Source: Noviherbaspirillum sp. Root189 (lineage in GTDB: Bacteria > Pseudomonadota > Gammaproteobacteria > Burkholderiales > Burkholderiaceae_D). From it: a DNA stretch of 64,000 nt. Below are positions 45,400-53,616 of the stretch, in pieces; the stretch's first letter is position 1; each line of letters begins with the position of its first letter. Position numbers and translations under genes: made by a program. The notes beneath the pieces are model-generated. The model made no database searches, was not told the origin of the DNA, and saw only the letters and a program-made list of their open reading frames with translations. The stretch lies in contig NZ_LMHZ01000014.1 in NCBI RefSeq assembly GCF_001428545.1, forward strand, positions 58,600-122,599, in the 5' to 3' direction.

Positions 45400-47367
45400 A
45401 TGTTTCCAATGAAATGGATGGCCGGCGTGGCGCTTGCCGCTGCCTCCGCAGCGATATTGGCACCCGTGGCCGAAGCCAAGAAGCCAGCCCCGGCCCCGCG
45501 TCCCGCCGCAAACTTTGCCAGTGATGACGATGCCTTTCTGGCATTGCGCGATGCCGCGCGCAACGGCGACATCGGCCGCACCGGTGAACTCGCCGCCCGC
45601 CTTGGCAATTATGCCATCCCTTCGTATGTCGACTATTTCCAGTTGCGTCCTCGCATCACCATCGCGTCGGAACAGGAAATCCGCGATTACCTGGCACGTT
45701 ATGACGGACAGGCGATTGCCGACCGGTTGCGTAATGACTGGTTGCTGGAACTCGGTCGTGCGCGTAACTGGACGCTGTTCGATGAACAATATCCGCAGTT
45801 TGTACTCAATGACGACACGCAGCTTAAATGCTATGCATTGATGTCGAAAGCGGCAAAGGGCCAGAACGTCGCCAAGGAGGCGCGCGCCGTGCTGGTGGCG
45901 CCGCAGAATTATGGCGAAGCCTGTCCGGCATTGATTACTTCGCTGGCGCAAGCTGGCCAATTCACCGCCGACGATATCTGGGAACAGGTCCGGCTGATCG
46001 CGGAGTCCGGCGTTCCCGGATCGATTCGCCGCATTGCGCCACTGACCGAAGTCAGCGAAACCACCTTGATGCAGGCGCTTGAGAAACCCGACGCGGTTCT
46101 GGCGCGCGGACCGGGAAATGGACGTGCCGCGCATGAAGTCTTCATTCTCGCGCTCGGTCGTAGCGCCAAGAACGATATTGAACGCGTTGTGCCGAAATTG
46201 GTCGCGGCAGCCGATCGCCTCAATGAACGTGAACTGGCGCAGGCATGGGCACAGATCGCTTTGCAGGCTTCGTTGAAGCTTGCGCCTGAGGCTGCCATCT
46301 TCTGGCACCGCACCACGGGAGCGACACTGTCGCTCGAAGCGCAGCAATGGAAGGTGCGCGCCGCACTGCGCGTGGGTGAATGGAAGCTGGTGAGAACCAC
46401 CATTGAGTCCATGCCTGCAAGCCTGGCGGACGACCCCACATGGATCTACTGGCTGGGCCGCGCCTATCGCACCGAAGGCAAGATCGAACAGGCCCAGAAA
46501 CTCTTTGAATCGATTTCCGACCAGACCAACTTCTATGGCCAGCTCGCGCTGGAAGAACTCGGTCGCAAGATCGTCATCCCGCCGCGCGCGCAGCCGGTGA
46601 GTGCGGAAGAACTTGCACCGATGGCCGGGAACGCCGGATTCCGCCGGGCACTGAAGTTCTTCGACCTCGACATGCGTTTCGAAGGCTATCGTGAGTGGAA
46701 CTGGGAACTGCGCAAGATGAACGATCGCCAGCATCTTGCCGCCGCTGAATTTGCGCGCCAGAAAAATGTGCTCGACCGCATGGTCAACACTTCGGATCGC
46801 ACGAAGTCGGAATTCGACTTCACACAGCGTTTCCCGTCGCCGCACAGGGATGTGATGCAAGCGTCCACCGAACGGCTTGGGCTGGACCTTGCCTGGGTGT
46901 ATGGACTGATTCGCCAGGAGTCGCGATTTATTCAGAACGCGCGTTCGCATGTCGGCGCATCCGGCCTGATGCAGTTGATGCCGGCCACCGCGAAGTTCGT
47001 TGCCCGCAAGATCGGCATGAATGATTTCTCACAGCACCAGGTGAACGACATCAATACCAACATCATCCTTGGCACCAACTATCTGAACATGGTGCTTAAC
47101 GACCTCGATGGATCGCAAGCCATGGCGACGGCCGCGTACAACGCCGGGCCGGGACGTCCGCGCGCCTGGCGTTCGACCCTGACGCGCTCGGTCGATGGTG
47201 CGATTTTTGCCGAGTCGATTCCGTTCAATGAAACCCGCGATTACGTGAAAAAGGTATTGTCGAACGCGACTTATTACGCGGGGGTATTCGAAGGCAAGCC
47301 GCAATCGCTCAAGGCACGTCTTGGCACGGTGGCGCCGAAAGGCTTCGCGCCCACCGAATTGCCTTGA
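45400..47367 (+). CDS. slt: Soluble lytic murein transglycosylase (Slt70-like)
   Basis: A 655-residue periplasmic enzyme that cleaves glycan strands of peptidoglycan, leaving 1,6-anhydro ends. Signal peptide to about residue 26 (ending EAK), then a long alpha-superhelical U/L domain (about 40-480) and the catalytic domain with E507 in LIRQESRF, followed by SHVGASGLMQLMPATAK and AAYNAGPGRPRAW. The full length matches the Slt70 family. ATG at 45400 or three codons later. Confidence 0.93.
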   Translation: MFPMKWMAGVALAAASAAILAPVAEAKKPAPAPRPAANFASDDDAFLALRDAARNGDIGRTGELAARLGNYAIPSYVDYFQLRPRITIASEQEIRDYLARYDGQAIADRLRNDWLLELGRARNWTLFDEQYPQFVLNDDTQLKCYALMSKAAKGQNVAKEARAVLVAPQNYGEACPALITSLAQAGQFTADDIWEQVRLIAESGVPGSIRRIAPLTEVSETTLMQALEKPDAVLARGPGNGRAAHEVFILALGRSAKNDIERVVPKLVAAADRLNERELAQAWAQIALQASLKLAPEAAIFWHRTTGATLSLEAQQWKVRAALRVGEWKLVRTTIESMPASLADDPTWIYWLGRAYRTEGKIEQAQKLFESISDQTNFYGQLALEELGRKIVIPPRAQPVSAEELAPMAGNAGFRRALKFFDLDMRFEGYREWNWELRKMNDRQHLAAAEFARQKNVLDRMVNTSDRTKSEFDFTQRFPSPHRDVMQASTERLGLDLAWVYGLIRQESRFIQNARSHVGASGLMQLMPATAKFVARKIGMNDFSQHQVNDINTNIILGTNYLNMVLNDLDGSQAMATAAYNAGPGRPRAWRSTLTRSVDGAIFAESIPFNETRDYVKKVLSNATYYAGVFEGKPQSLKARLGTVAPKGFAPTELP

Positions 47368-47447
47368 GGGTTAAGCCACCGCCCGGGCGCTGTACATAGC
47401 GTGGTGCCTTGACGGTTTGGCAAACGCCCGCAAAAGCTTTATCCTCG

Positions 47448-47486
47448 AATGCCGCGTTGCAGCGAATTTATCTGCAGCGCGGCATT
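47448..47486 (+). other. Hairpin upstream of the GST gene
   Basis: A near-perfect 15-bp stem, AATGCCGCGTTGCAG with CTGCAGCGCGGCATT (one G.U pair in RNA), around a 9-base loop. There is no T run, so a terminator role for slt is only possible, not shown. The GST start is 36 bases downstream. Confidence 0.5.
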
Positions 47487-47522
47487 GATGCTTCCAGAGC
47501 CCGATAAGAATGGACACGACGT

Positions 47523-48236
47523 ATGCAAAGTACAGAACTTGACCCCACCCTGTCGCAGACCCTCGATGCCGCCGGCAAGGCAGGCTACAAGCTGGTCATC
47601 GGTAACAAGAATTACTCTTCCTGGTCGATGCGGCCCTGGGTTTTGATGAAGGCCTTCGGTATTCCGTTTGAGGAGGTGCGCGTTTCACTCGGCCGCCCCG
47701 AGACGTCCTCGCTGATCGCGCGGCATACATCGGCGGGGCGGGTGCCCGTATTGGTTGCGGGCGAAACGACGGTGTGGGATTCCCTGGCTATTTGCGAATA
47801 CCTGGCCGAACAGTTCCCGGACAAGGGCATGTGGCCGCAGGAAGTGACGGCACGTGCGATGGCCCGGTCCATCTGCGCTGAAATGCATTCGGGATTTACC
47901 GGGGTGCGTTCGGCGATGTGGATGAACATCAAGGCCAGCTTTCCCGGCAAGGGACGCACCACCGAAGCGCAGAACGACATCGCCCGCATCTGCGAAATCT
48001 GGGACGACTGCCTTGTGCGCTCCGGACCGCATCATTTCCTGTTCGGCGACTTTTCGATTGCCGACGCCTACTACGCTCCCGTCGTCATGCGCTTCCGCAC
48101 CTATGGCGTCTGGTTGCCGCCGGCGTTGCAGGCTTATGTCGATCGCGTGGTTGCGCATCCTGCGGTCGCGCGCTGGATTCATGAGGCGCTTGAAGAAAAG
48201 GAAGCGCTGGAAAAGTACGACGTCTACCCGGATTGA
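47523..48236 (+). CDS. Glutathione S-transferase family protein
   Basis: A 237-residue cytosolic protein. The N-terminal thioredoxin-like half has NKNYSSWSMRPWVLMKAFGIPFEE, with the SSWS serine motif typical of a bacterial/zeta-like GST subgroup, and the glutathione-binding RVPVLVAGETTVWDSLAICEYLAE. The C-terminal half is helical. The substrate is unknown. It ends 10 bases before cca and probably shares its transcript. Confidence 0.87.
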   Translation: MQSTELDPTLSQTLDAAGKAGYKLVIGNKNYSSWSMRPWVLMKAFGIPFEEVRVSLGRPETSSLIARHTSAGRVPVLVAGETTVWDSLAICEYLAEQFPDKGMWPQEVTARAMARSICAEMHSGFTGVRSAMWMNIKASFPGKGRTTEAQNDIARICEIWDDCLVRSGPHHFLFGDFSIADAYYAPVVMRFRTYGVWLPPALQAYVDRVVAHPAVARWIHEALEEKEALEKYDVYPD

Positions 48237-48246
48237 TTGCTGCGCA

Positions 48247-49488
48247 ATGAAAACCTATGTTGTCGGTGGCGCGGTCCGTGATGCACTGCTGGGACTGCCG
48301 GTACAGGACCACGATCATGTCGTGGTTGGGGCGACGCCGGAACAGATGATTGCCCAGGGCTTCACGCCGGTCGGCAAGGACTTTCCTGTCTTTCTGCATC
48401 CGGAGACGCACGAGGAATACGCGCTCGCTCGTACCGAGCGCAAGACCGCACCCGGCTACAAGGGCTTCGTATTCCATGCCGATGCCAATGTCACGCTCGA
48501 GCAGGATCTGATCCGTCGTGACCTGACCATCAACGCCATGGCACGCGGCGACGACGGGGAGATCGTCGATCCCTTCGACGGACAGCGCGATCTGCAGGCG
48601 CGCGTCTTCCGGCATGTCTCTGACGCCTTCGCCGAAGACCCGGTGCGCATCCTGCGTGTGGCGCGCTTTGCCGCTCGCCTTCCCGACTTCAGCGTCGCCC
48701 CGGAAACCAATCAACTGATGCGCAAGATGGTCGACGCCGGGGAAGTGGACGCCCTGGTGCCGGAACGCGTGTGGCAGGAATTATCGCGCGGCCTGATGGA
48801 AATCCGGCCATCGCGCATGTTTGATGTCTTGCGCGAGTGCGGCGCGCTCGCGCGCATCCTGCCTGAACTGAATGTGCTGTGGGGTATTCCCCAGCCGGAA
48901 CAGCATCATCCCGAAATCGATACCGGCGTGCATGTGATGATGGTGATCGATTACGCGGCCAGCCAGGGGTACGGTCTCGCCATTCGCTGCGCGGCGCTGC
49001 TGCATGACCTTGGCAAGGGCGCCACGCCGCCGGAGCAGTGGCCCAGACACTACGGCCATGAAGGCCGCAGTGTGCAACTGGTCGAGCAGGTCTGCAAGCG
49101 ACTGAAGATTCCCAACGATTGCCGCGATCTCGCCGTCATGACGGCACGTGAGCACGGCAACATCGGGCGTGCCTTTGAGTTGCGCGCCAATACCTTAGTC
49201 AGCCTGCTTGAACGCTGCGACGGATTTCGCAAGCCTGAACGCTTCGTTGACATGCTGCGCGCATCCGAATGCGATAGTCGCGGCCGCACCGGCTATGCGG
49301 ACACGCCGTTTCCGCAGGCGGCCTATCTGGAAGCGGCGTTGCGTGCAGCGCAATCGGTCAATGCCGGTGAAGTAGCAAGGCGCCATGCCAGCCAGCCGCA
49401 ACGCATCGCGGAGGCAATCCATGCCGCTCGTGTCGATGCAGTGAGCCAGGTTGTCAACGCGTCAAGGAGCGAAGGCGGACCTGCCTGA
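48247..49488 (+). CDS. cca: CCA-adding tRNA nucleotidyltransferase (multifunctional, with HD domain)
   Basis: Adds or repairs the 3' CCA of tRNA. A 413-residue protein from the ATG 48247 (MKTYVVGGAVRDALLGLPVQDHDHVVVG), which contains the nucleotidyltransferase GGxVRD and DxD motifs. DLIRRDLTINAMA and the RILRVARFAARLPDF segments follow. The C-terminal HD phosphohydrolase domain has CAALLHDLGKG (about 250). This is the multifunctional class I form of beta- and gammaproteobacteria. Confidence 0.95.
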   Translation: MKTYVVGGAVRDALLGLPVQDHDHVVVGATPEQMIAQGFTPVGKDFPVFLHPETHEEYALARTERKTAPGYKGFVFHADANVTLEQDLIRRDLTINAMARGDDGEIVDPFDGQRDLQARVFRHVSDAFAEDPVRILRVARFAARLPDFSVAPETNQLMRKMVDAGEVDALVPERVWQELSRGLMEIRPSRMFDVLRECGALARILPELNVLWGIPQPEQHHPEIDTGVHVMMVIDYAASQGYGLAIRCAALLHDLGKGATPPEQWPRHYGHEGRSVQLVEQVCKRLKIPNDCRDLAVMTAREHGNIGRAFELRANTLVSLLERCDGFRKPERFVDMLRASECDSRGRTGYADTPFPQAAYLEAALRAAQSVNAGEVARRHASQPQRIAEAIHAARVDAVSQVVNASRSEGGPA

Positions 49489-49999
49489 GCGGCGCAAGTC
49501 ACATCGCCGCAGGCAGGCGACTTCGTCATACCTTTCATTGTGGCGCCGCATCTGCTGCTCCCGCAGTAGTGCGTTTCCCTGTGGTTTATCCGCACAAATA
49601 ACGATGATTCCATATGGGAACATCTAGTAGCTTTTCGCATCCAACCGACGCTCAATGATTGACAGAATTCTTGAGTGCGCCCATCAACGTGACGACGTCA
49701 TGTATTCATGTATACCAGTGAACACCATGCATAAGACTGGACCGTCGGTGTAATGCGGCATGCGCATGCGGAGGGCGCAGTACATATTACTTATGTCACG
49801 CATGGCATGGATCGGAGCGCAATGCCATATCGGTACGCACGCCAATGCCATTCAGGCCATGCGGTTCCGCTTGCTAGTTTACAGTGCCGTTGCCCTCACC
49901 TAAGATACGGCGGCTAGTCAAACGTGACGAAAGCAAAGCCTTACCTGCCGTCCCTATAAAGACTGGCGGCCGACCATCATCATCGAGGATATTTCCGAC
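49489..49999. other. Intergenic region before the ThDP-enzyme cluster
   Basis: 511 bases in which I support no gene. It marks the change from housekeeping genes to the accessory cluster. It is less GC-rich in its middle (about 49590-49780). A partial dyad GCATGCGCATGC lies at about 49758-49769. No convincing promoter pair, att site or tRNA remnant is visible. GAGGA at 49985-49989 serves the following ATG. Confidence 0.4.
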
Positions 50000-51820
50000 A
50001 TGCGCTTTAACAATTCGCTCGCATCAACCGATGCGGGCTGGCCGGAACCACAGGTTTCACCGCCCCTCAATATCGCCGGGCTTCTGATTGCCTATCTGGA
50101 GCAGCTAGGGGTAGAACAGGTGTTCGGGGTACCCGGAGGCGCGATCGAACCAATTTACAATGCACTTGCACAAAGCAGCCGGCGCGGTGGCCCGCGTCCC
50201 GTGGTGGCGCGTCATGAAGCGGGCGCGGCGTTCATGGCGGACGGCTATACCCGCGAGACCGGCGCACTTGGCGTCGTCTGCGCTACTTCCGGTCCGGGTG
50301 CCACCAATCTGATCACGGGCGTGGCATGTGCTTACGACAACGGCATCCCCATGCTGGTGATTACAGGGCAGCCTGCCTTGCCGGGCTTCGGGCGTCGCGC
50401 CTTACAAGAGTCGTCCTGCACCGGCATCAACACCGTGGGCATGTTCCGACACTGCACACAATACAATTCCCTTGTCTCCCATCCCCAACAGCTGGAAGCA
50501 AAACTCATCGCCGCCCTGATGCGTGCGACACGTACGCCGCGTGGACCTGTCCACCTGAGCATTCCGCTTGATATTCTCAACAGTCCGGCGACAGTCGCTG
50601 CACCGTCGTATGACTTGCGCACCCTGCTCAAGCCGTCATCGATGCTGGATCAACAGGCGGTAGACAGCTTGTCGCTCATGCTGCGGGATGCCCGCAATCC
50701 GGTGCTGCTGATTGGCGGCTGGTGCGGCGAAGCGATCGCCTCCATTTTGCGTGTCGCCGAGCTGAGACAGGTGCCTTTTGTGACCACGCCAGACGGCAAG
50801 GGTCTGGTTGATCCGCGCCATCCGTTGTACCGGGGCGTGTTCGGTTTTGCCGGCCATGCGTCGGCAGAAGCGGCGCTACGCGACAGATCGGTGGACCTGA
50901 TTCTCGCCGTCGGCACCAGCATGAATGAATGGACCAGCAGCGGCTGGAGCGATTCCTTGCTCAATACCCGCCTCGTGCATGTGGACGAGTCCGATGACCA
51001 TCTTGCCCGGACGCCAATGGCAAAGCTGCACGTGTCCGGCCGCATCCTGACCGTGTTTGAAAAATTGTTCGCGCAGCTTGATACGGTTGCCACGACGACT
51101 AGTCCAGATGCTGATGTCGCCACGGTTACGGCCACAACCACAGTCACAGCGTGTCATGAGGCGCTACTGTTCACGCTGCCGGCCGGGCCGGCGCAGCCCC
51201 CGGATGCAAAGGTCAAGCCATCGCAGCTGATGCATGACCTGGGCCGCCTGTTTCCCGCAACGACGCGGTATCTCGCCGATGCCGGCAATAGCGTCGCCTG
51301 GGCGGTGCATCACCTGGCGCCGCAATTCGCGCATCCCGATGAGCGCAGCACCAGCAGCCATGGCGGCTGGCTGCGTACCACCATGGATTTCGCCCCGATG
51401 GGTTGGGCTATCGGCGGCGCTGTCGGGACCGCACTCGGTAATCCGGACGGGCCGGTGGTATGCATCACCGGCGATGGCAGTTTGATGATGAACGGCCAGG
51501 AGTTGTCGGTTGCCGTCGCCGAAGGATTGACCGTGATTTTTGTCGTGCTCAACGATGCCGCGCTCGGGATGGTCAAGCATGGGCAACGGCTCGCGGGCGC
51601 GGAGCAGATTGCGTTCGCGCTCCCGCCGACCGACTTTGCCATGCTGGCGCGTGCGCTCGGTGCCGAAGCGCATACCATCCGTACCGCGGCCGACCTGAAT
51701 GCGCTGGACATCGATGCGATCTGCGCGCGCAAGGGGCCGACGCTGCTCGACGTCTTTATCGATCCCGAAGAAGTGCCGCCCATTAGCGTCCGCATGCGCG
51801 TGCTTGGCACGCTGTTGTGA
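50000..51820 (+). CDS. ThDP-dependent enzyme, acetolactate synthase large-subunit family
   Basis: A 606-residue protein with the three domains of the family. The Pyr domain has VFGVPGGAIEPIYNAL and the activating Glu E73 (RHEAGAAFMADGY). The central domain has PVLLIGGWCGEA (about 234-245). The PP domain has the ThDP/Mg motif GDGS starting at 491 and ending at N518 (LNDAALGMVKHGQ). Unlike anabolic IlvB no regulatory small subunit is adjacent; instead two citrate-synthase-fold genes follow. The family decarboxylates 2-oxo acids and transfers the aldehyde to an acceptor. The linker at about 361-400 is unusually Thr/Ala-rich. Exact reaction unknown. Confidence 0.8.
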   Translation: MRFNNSLASTDAGWPEPQVSPPLNIAGLLIAYLEQLGVEQVFGVPGGAIEPIYNALAQSSRRGGPRPVVARHEAGAAFMADGYTRETGALGVVCATSGPGATNLITGVACAYDNGIPMLVITGQPALPGFGRRALQESSCTGINTVGMFRHCTQYNSLVSHPQQLEAKLIAALMRATRTPRGPVHLSIPLDILNSPATVAAPSYDLRTLLKPSSMLDQQAVDSLSLMLRDARNPVLLIGGWCGEAIASILRVAELRQVPFVTTPDGKGLVDPRHPLYRGVFGFAGHASAEAALRDRSVDLILAVGTSMNEWTSSGWSDSLLNTRLVHVDESDDHLARTPMAKLHVSGRILTVFEKLFAQLDTVATTTSPDADVATVTATTTVTACHEALLFTLPAGPAQPPDAKVKPSQLMHDLGRLFPATTRYLADAGNSVAWAVHHLAPQFAHPDERSTSSHGGWLRTTMDFAPMGWAIGGAVGTALGNPDGPVVCITGDGSLMMNGQELSVAVAEGLTVIFVVLNDAALGMVKHGQRLAGAEQIAFALPPTDFAMLARALGAEAHTIRTAADLNALDIDAICARKGPTLLDVFIDPEEVPPISVRMRVLGTLL

Positions 51821-51833
51821 CAAATCATCATTC

Positions 51834-52667
51834 ATGAAAGACACCGAATTGACCGAAAGACCGCTTCCGCTCATCCATACCGAAATCTGGAATGAAGACC
51901 CCGAACCCGGGAATCGCTACGCCGCTCGTGCCGCATATTGCCGTGGTTATGATGTATTCGGCGAGATGGTGGGCAATGCGCGCTGGGTGGAAATGCTGTT
52001 CCTGTTGTTTCGCCCGGAATTGCCCGCGCCGGCCGCGCTCGACTTGCTCGAGGCGCTCGCGGTGGCGCTCGCCAATCCCGGACCGCGTGATCCCTCGGTA
52101 CATGCCGCCATGTGCGGCGGCATTGCCGGCTCCAATGCGGCCGCGTCGCTGATCGCCGCCTTATCGGTCGGCGCCGGGCGTTACCACGGTGCGCGCGATG
52201 TGCATGACGCAATGCGGTTATGGACCAGGTGCGGCATGGATCTGGCCGCATGGAAGGCTTGTCTCGCTCCCGTACCCCAGGAAACAGCAGATACCTGGCC
52301 GCAAGCGGAACATCCTCCGGGCTTCGAGCCGCATGCCGCCGTCACGCCGGGCGCAACGCTGACGCTGCTTGAAAGACTCGAGGCAATCGCTCGCATCGCT
52401 GCATTACCGCGCCTTGGCTGGCTGCTCGAGCAGCGGGAAGCGCTGGAGCAGGCGACAGGGATGGGTCTGGATATGTCAGGCGTTGCCGCTGCAGCCTTGG
52501 CCGATCTCGGGTTCGAGCCGTCGGAAGGCGAAATGCTGTACCTGCTGTTACGCCTGCCCGGCGCGGCAGCGCATGCACTGGAACAGCAACGCAAGGACTA
52601 CACGCAGTTCCCGTTTTACGCGGTTGAACTGGAAGACGACCCGGCCGAAAAGAAGGAGTCGGTATGA
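51834..52667 (+). CDS. Citrate-synthase-superfamily protein A (citryl-CoA lyase-like)
   Basis: A 277-residue protein starting 13 bases after the ThDP-enzyme stop. Its shape is that of the citrate synthase fold without the N-terminal region: helices with GYDVFGEMVGNARWVEMLFLLF, then the CoA/oxaloacetate-site-like SVGAGRYHGARDV with H118 at the position of citrate synthase His274, and GLDMSGVAAAAL with D213 at the position of Asp375. The GxGHR segment holding His320 is not visible. Homologues are often named citryl-CoA lyase. It overlaps the next gene (ATGA), so the two proteins are made together and may form a heteromer. Reaction unknown. Confidence 0.7.
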   Translation: MKDTELTERPLPLIHTEIWNEDPEPGNRYAARAAYCRGYDVFGEMVGNARWVEMLFLLFRPELPAPAALDLLEALAVALANPGPRDPSVHAAMCGGIAGSNAAASLIAALSVGAGRYHGARDVHDAMRLWTRCGMDLAAWKACLAPVPQETADTWPQAEHPPGFEPHAAVTPGATLTLLERLEAIARIAALPRLGWLLEQREALEQATGMGLDMSGVAAAALADLGFEPSEGEMLYLLLRLPGAAAHALEQQRKDYTQFPFYAVELEDDPAEKKESV

Positions 52668-53497
52668 GCGGACACAATGCAAAAGCGCCGGTTGCCAGGG
52701 GATCGGCCTTGCTCGATGAGCACGCGGGTATCCTTCGCACCCGGGTGGGTGCCTGCTGGCCCGGCAGCCGGGCGGTATTCCGCGGGGTCGACCTGCACCA
52801 GGAATTCCATGATGCGGACTGGATGGCGCTTTACCTCTACGGCATTACCGGACGTCGTTTTACTCCGCAACAGATCAAGCTGTTGCATGGCATCTGGACC
52901 AACACCAGCTATCCCGACACGCGCCTGTGGAACAACCGGATTGCGGCACTGGCCGGCAATGTGCGTAGTTCGCCGATACTCGGTCTGGCGGCGGCGCTGT
53001 CGGTATCGGAAGCGCGTATTTACGGCGGTGGCCCGGGGCTGCGGGCGATCGACTTTTTCCAGCGCGCGGGCAGGGCGGTCGATGCAGGACAATCGTTGCG
53101 GGCCTTCGTGCAAGAAGAACTGGCGGCGCGCTACATCTATGGCTACGGCCGCCCGATCGAGGCGCATGATGAGCGGCTGCCCTGGTTGTCGGGACTCGCG
53201 AAGTCGCTGGGCCTCGCCGACGGACGGTATTTCCGGATGGCGTTCGAGGTGGAGCGCACGCTGGCTGAACTTGGCAAGCCTTCGCTCAAGATGAACTATG
53301 CGGCGATGACGGCGGCACTTGGCGCCGACATGGGCTTGTCGGTCCGGGAATTCCAGATCTTCCGGCTGCCGTTGTTCCTTGCCGGGATGCCCCCCTGCCT
53401 GGTGGAAGCCGCACACAAGCCCGAAGGCACACTGTTCCCGACGCCTTGCGACGGCATCGCCTATGAAGGCGTCGGCAAGCGCCCTTGGCAGAAGTGA
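52664..53497 (+). CDS. Citrate-synthase-superfamily protein B, catalytic residues lost
   Basis: Also 277 residues and overlapping protein A by four bases. The fold is recognisable: FTPQQIKLLHGIWTNTSYPD, then RIYGGGPGLRAIDFF where citrate synthase has its His274 loop, GYGRPIEAHDERLPWL where it has GxGHRxxxxxDPR, and LKMNYAAMTAALG where it has VDFYSA. By my alignment the three catalytic positions read Gly121, Arg163 and Asn211, so it should not act as a citrate synthase alone. A non-catalytic partner of protein A, or a different reaction, is inferred. The CoA-site-like C-terminus is kept (GMPPCLVEAAHKPEG). Confidence 0.65.
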   Translation: MSGHNAKAPVARGSALLDEHAGILRTRVGACWPGSRAVFRGVDLHQEFHDADWMALYLYGITGRRFTPQQIKLLHGIWTNTSYPDTRLWNNRIAALAGNVRSSPILGLAAALSVSEARIYGGGPGLRAIDFFQRAGRAVDAGQSLRAFVQEELAARYIYGYGRPIEAHDERLPWLSGLAKSLGLADGRYFRMAFEVERTLAELGKPSLKMNYAAMTAALGADMGLSVREFQIFRLPLFLAGMPPCLVEAAHKPEGTLFPTPCDGIAYEGVGKRPWQK

Positions 53498-53616
53498 AAG
53501 TGCATTTGGCAATGCTGTTGCAGCCGGCTGAAAAATTTGCTTGCCGGAATGGACTGTAGAACATCGTTGCACTAGACTGTCACCGCATTGCACAACCATA
53601 TCAGCGAGGGGAACAC

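Noticed and set aside
45349..46950. 533-codon open frame on the minus strand
   Set aside because: Antisense to slt, whose signal peptide and catalytic motif are clear. No recognisable protein features.
50000..51820. Calling the ThDP enzyme the biosynthetic IlvB
   Set aside because: No ilvN or ilvC follows; instead citrate-synthase-fold genes do, and the linker is atypical, so a specific symbol would mislead.
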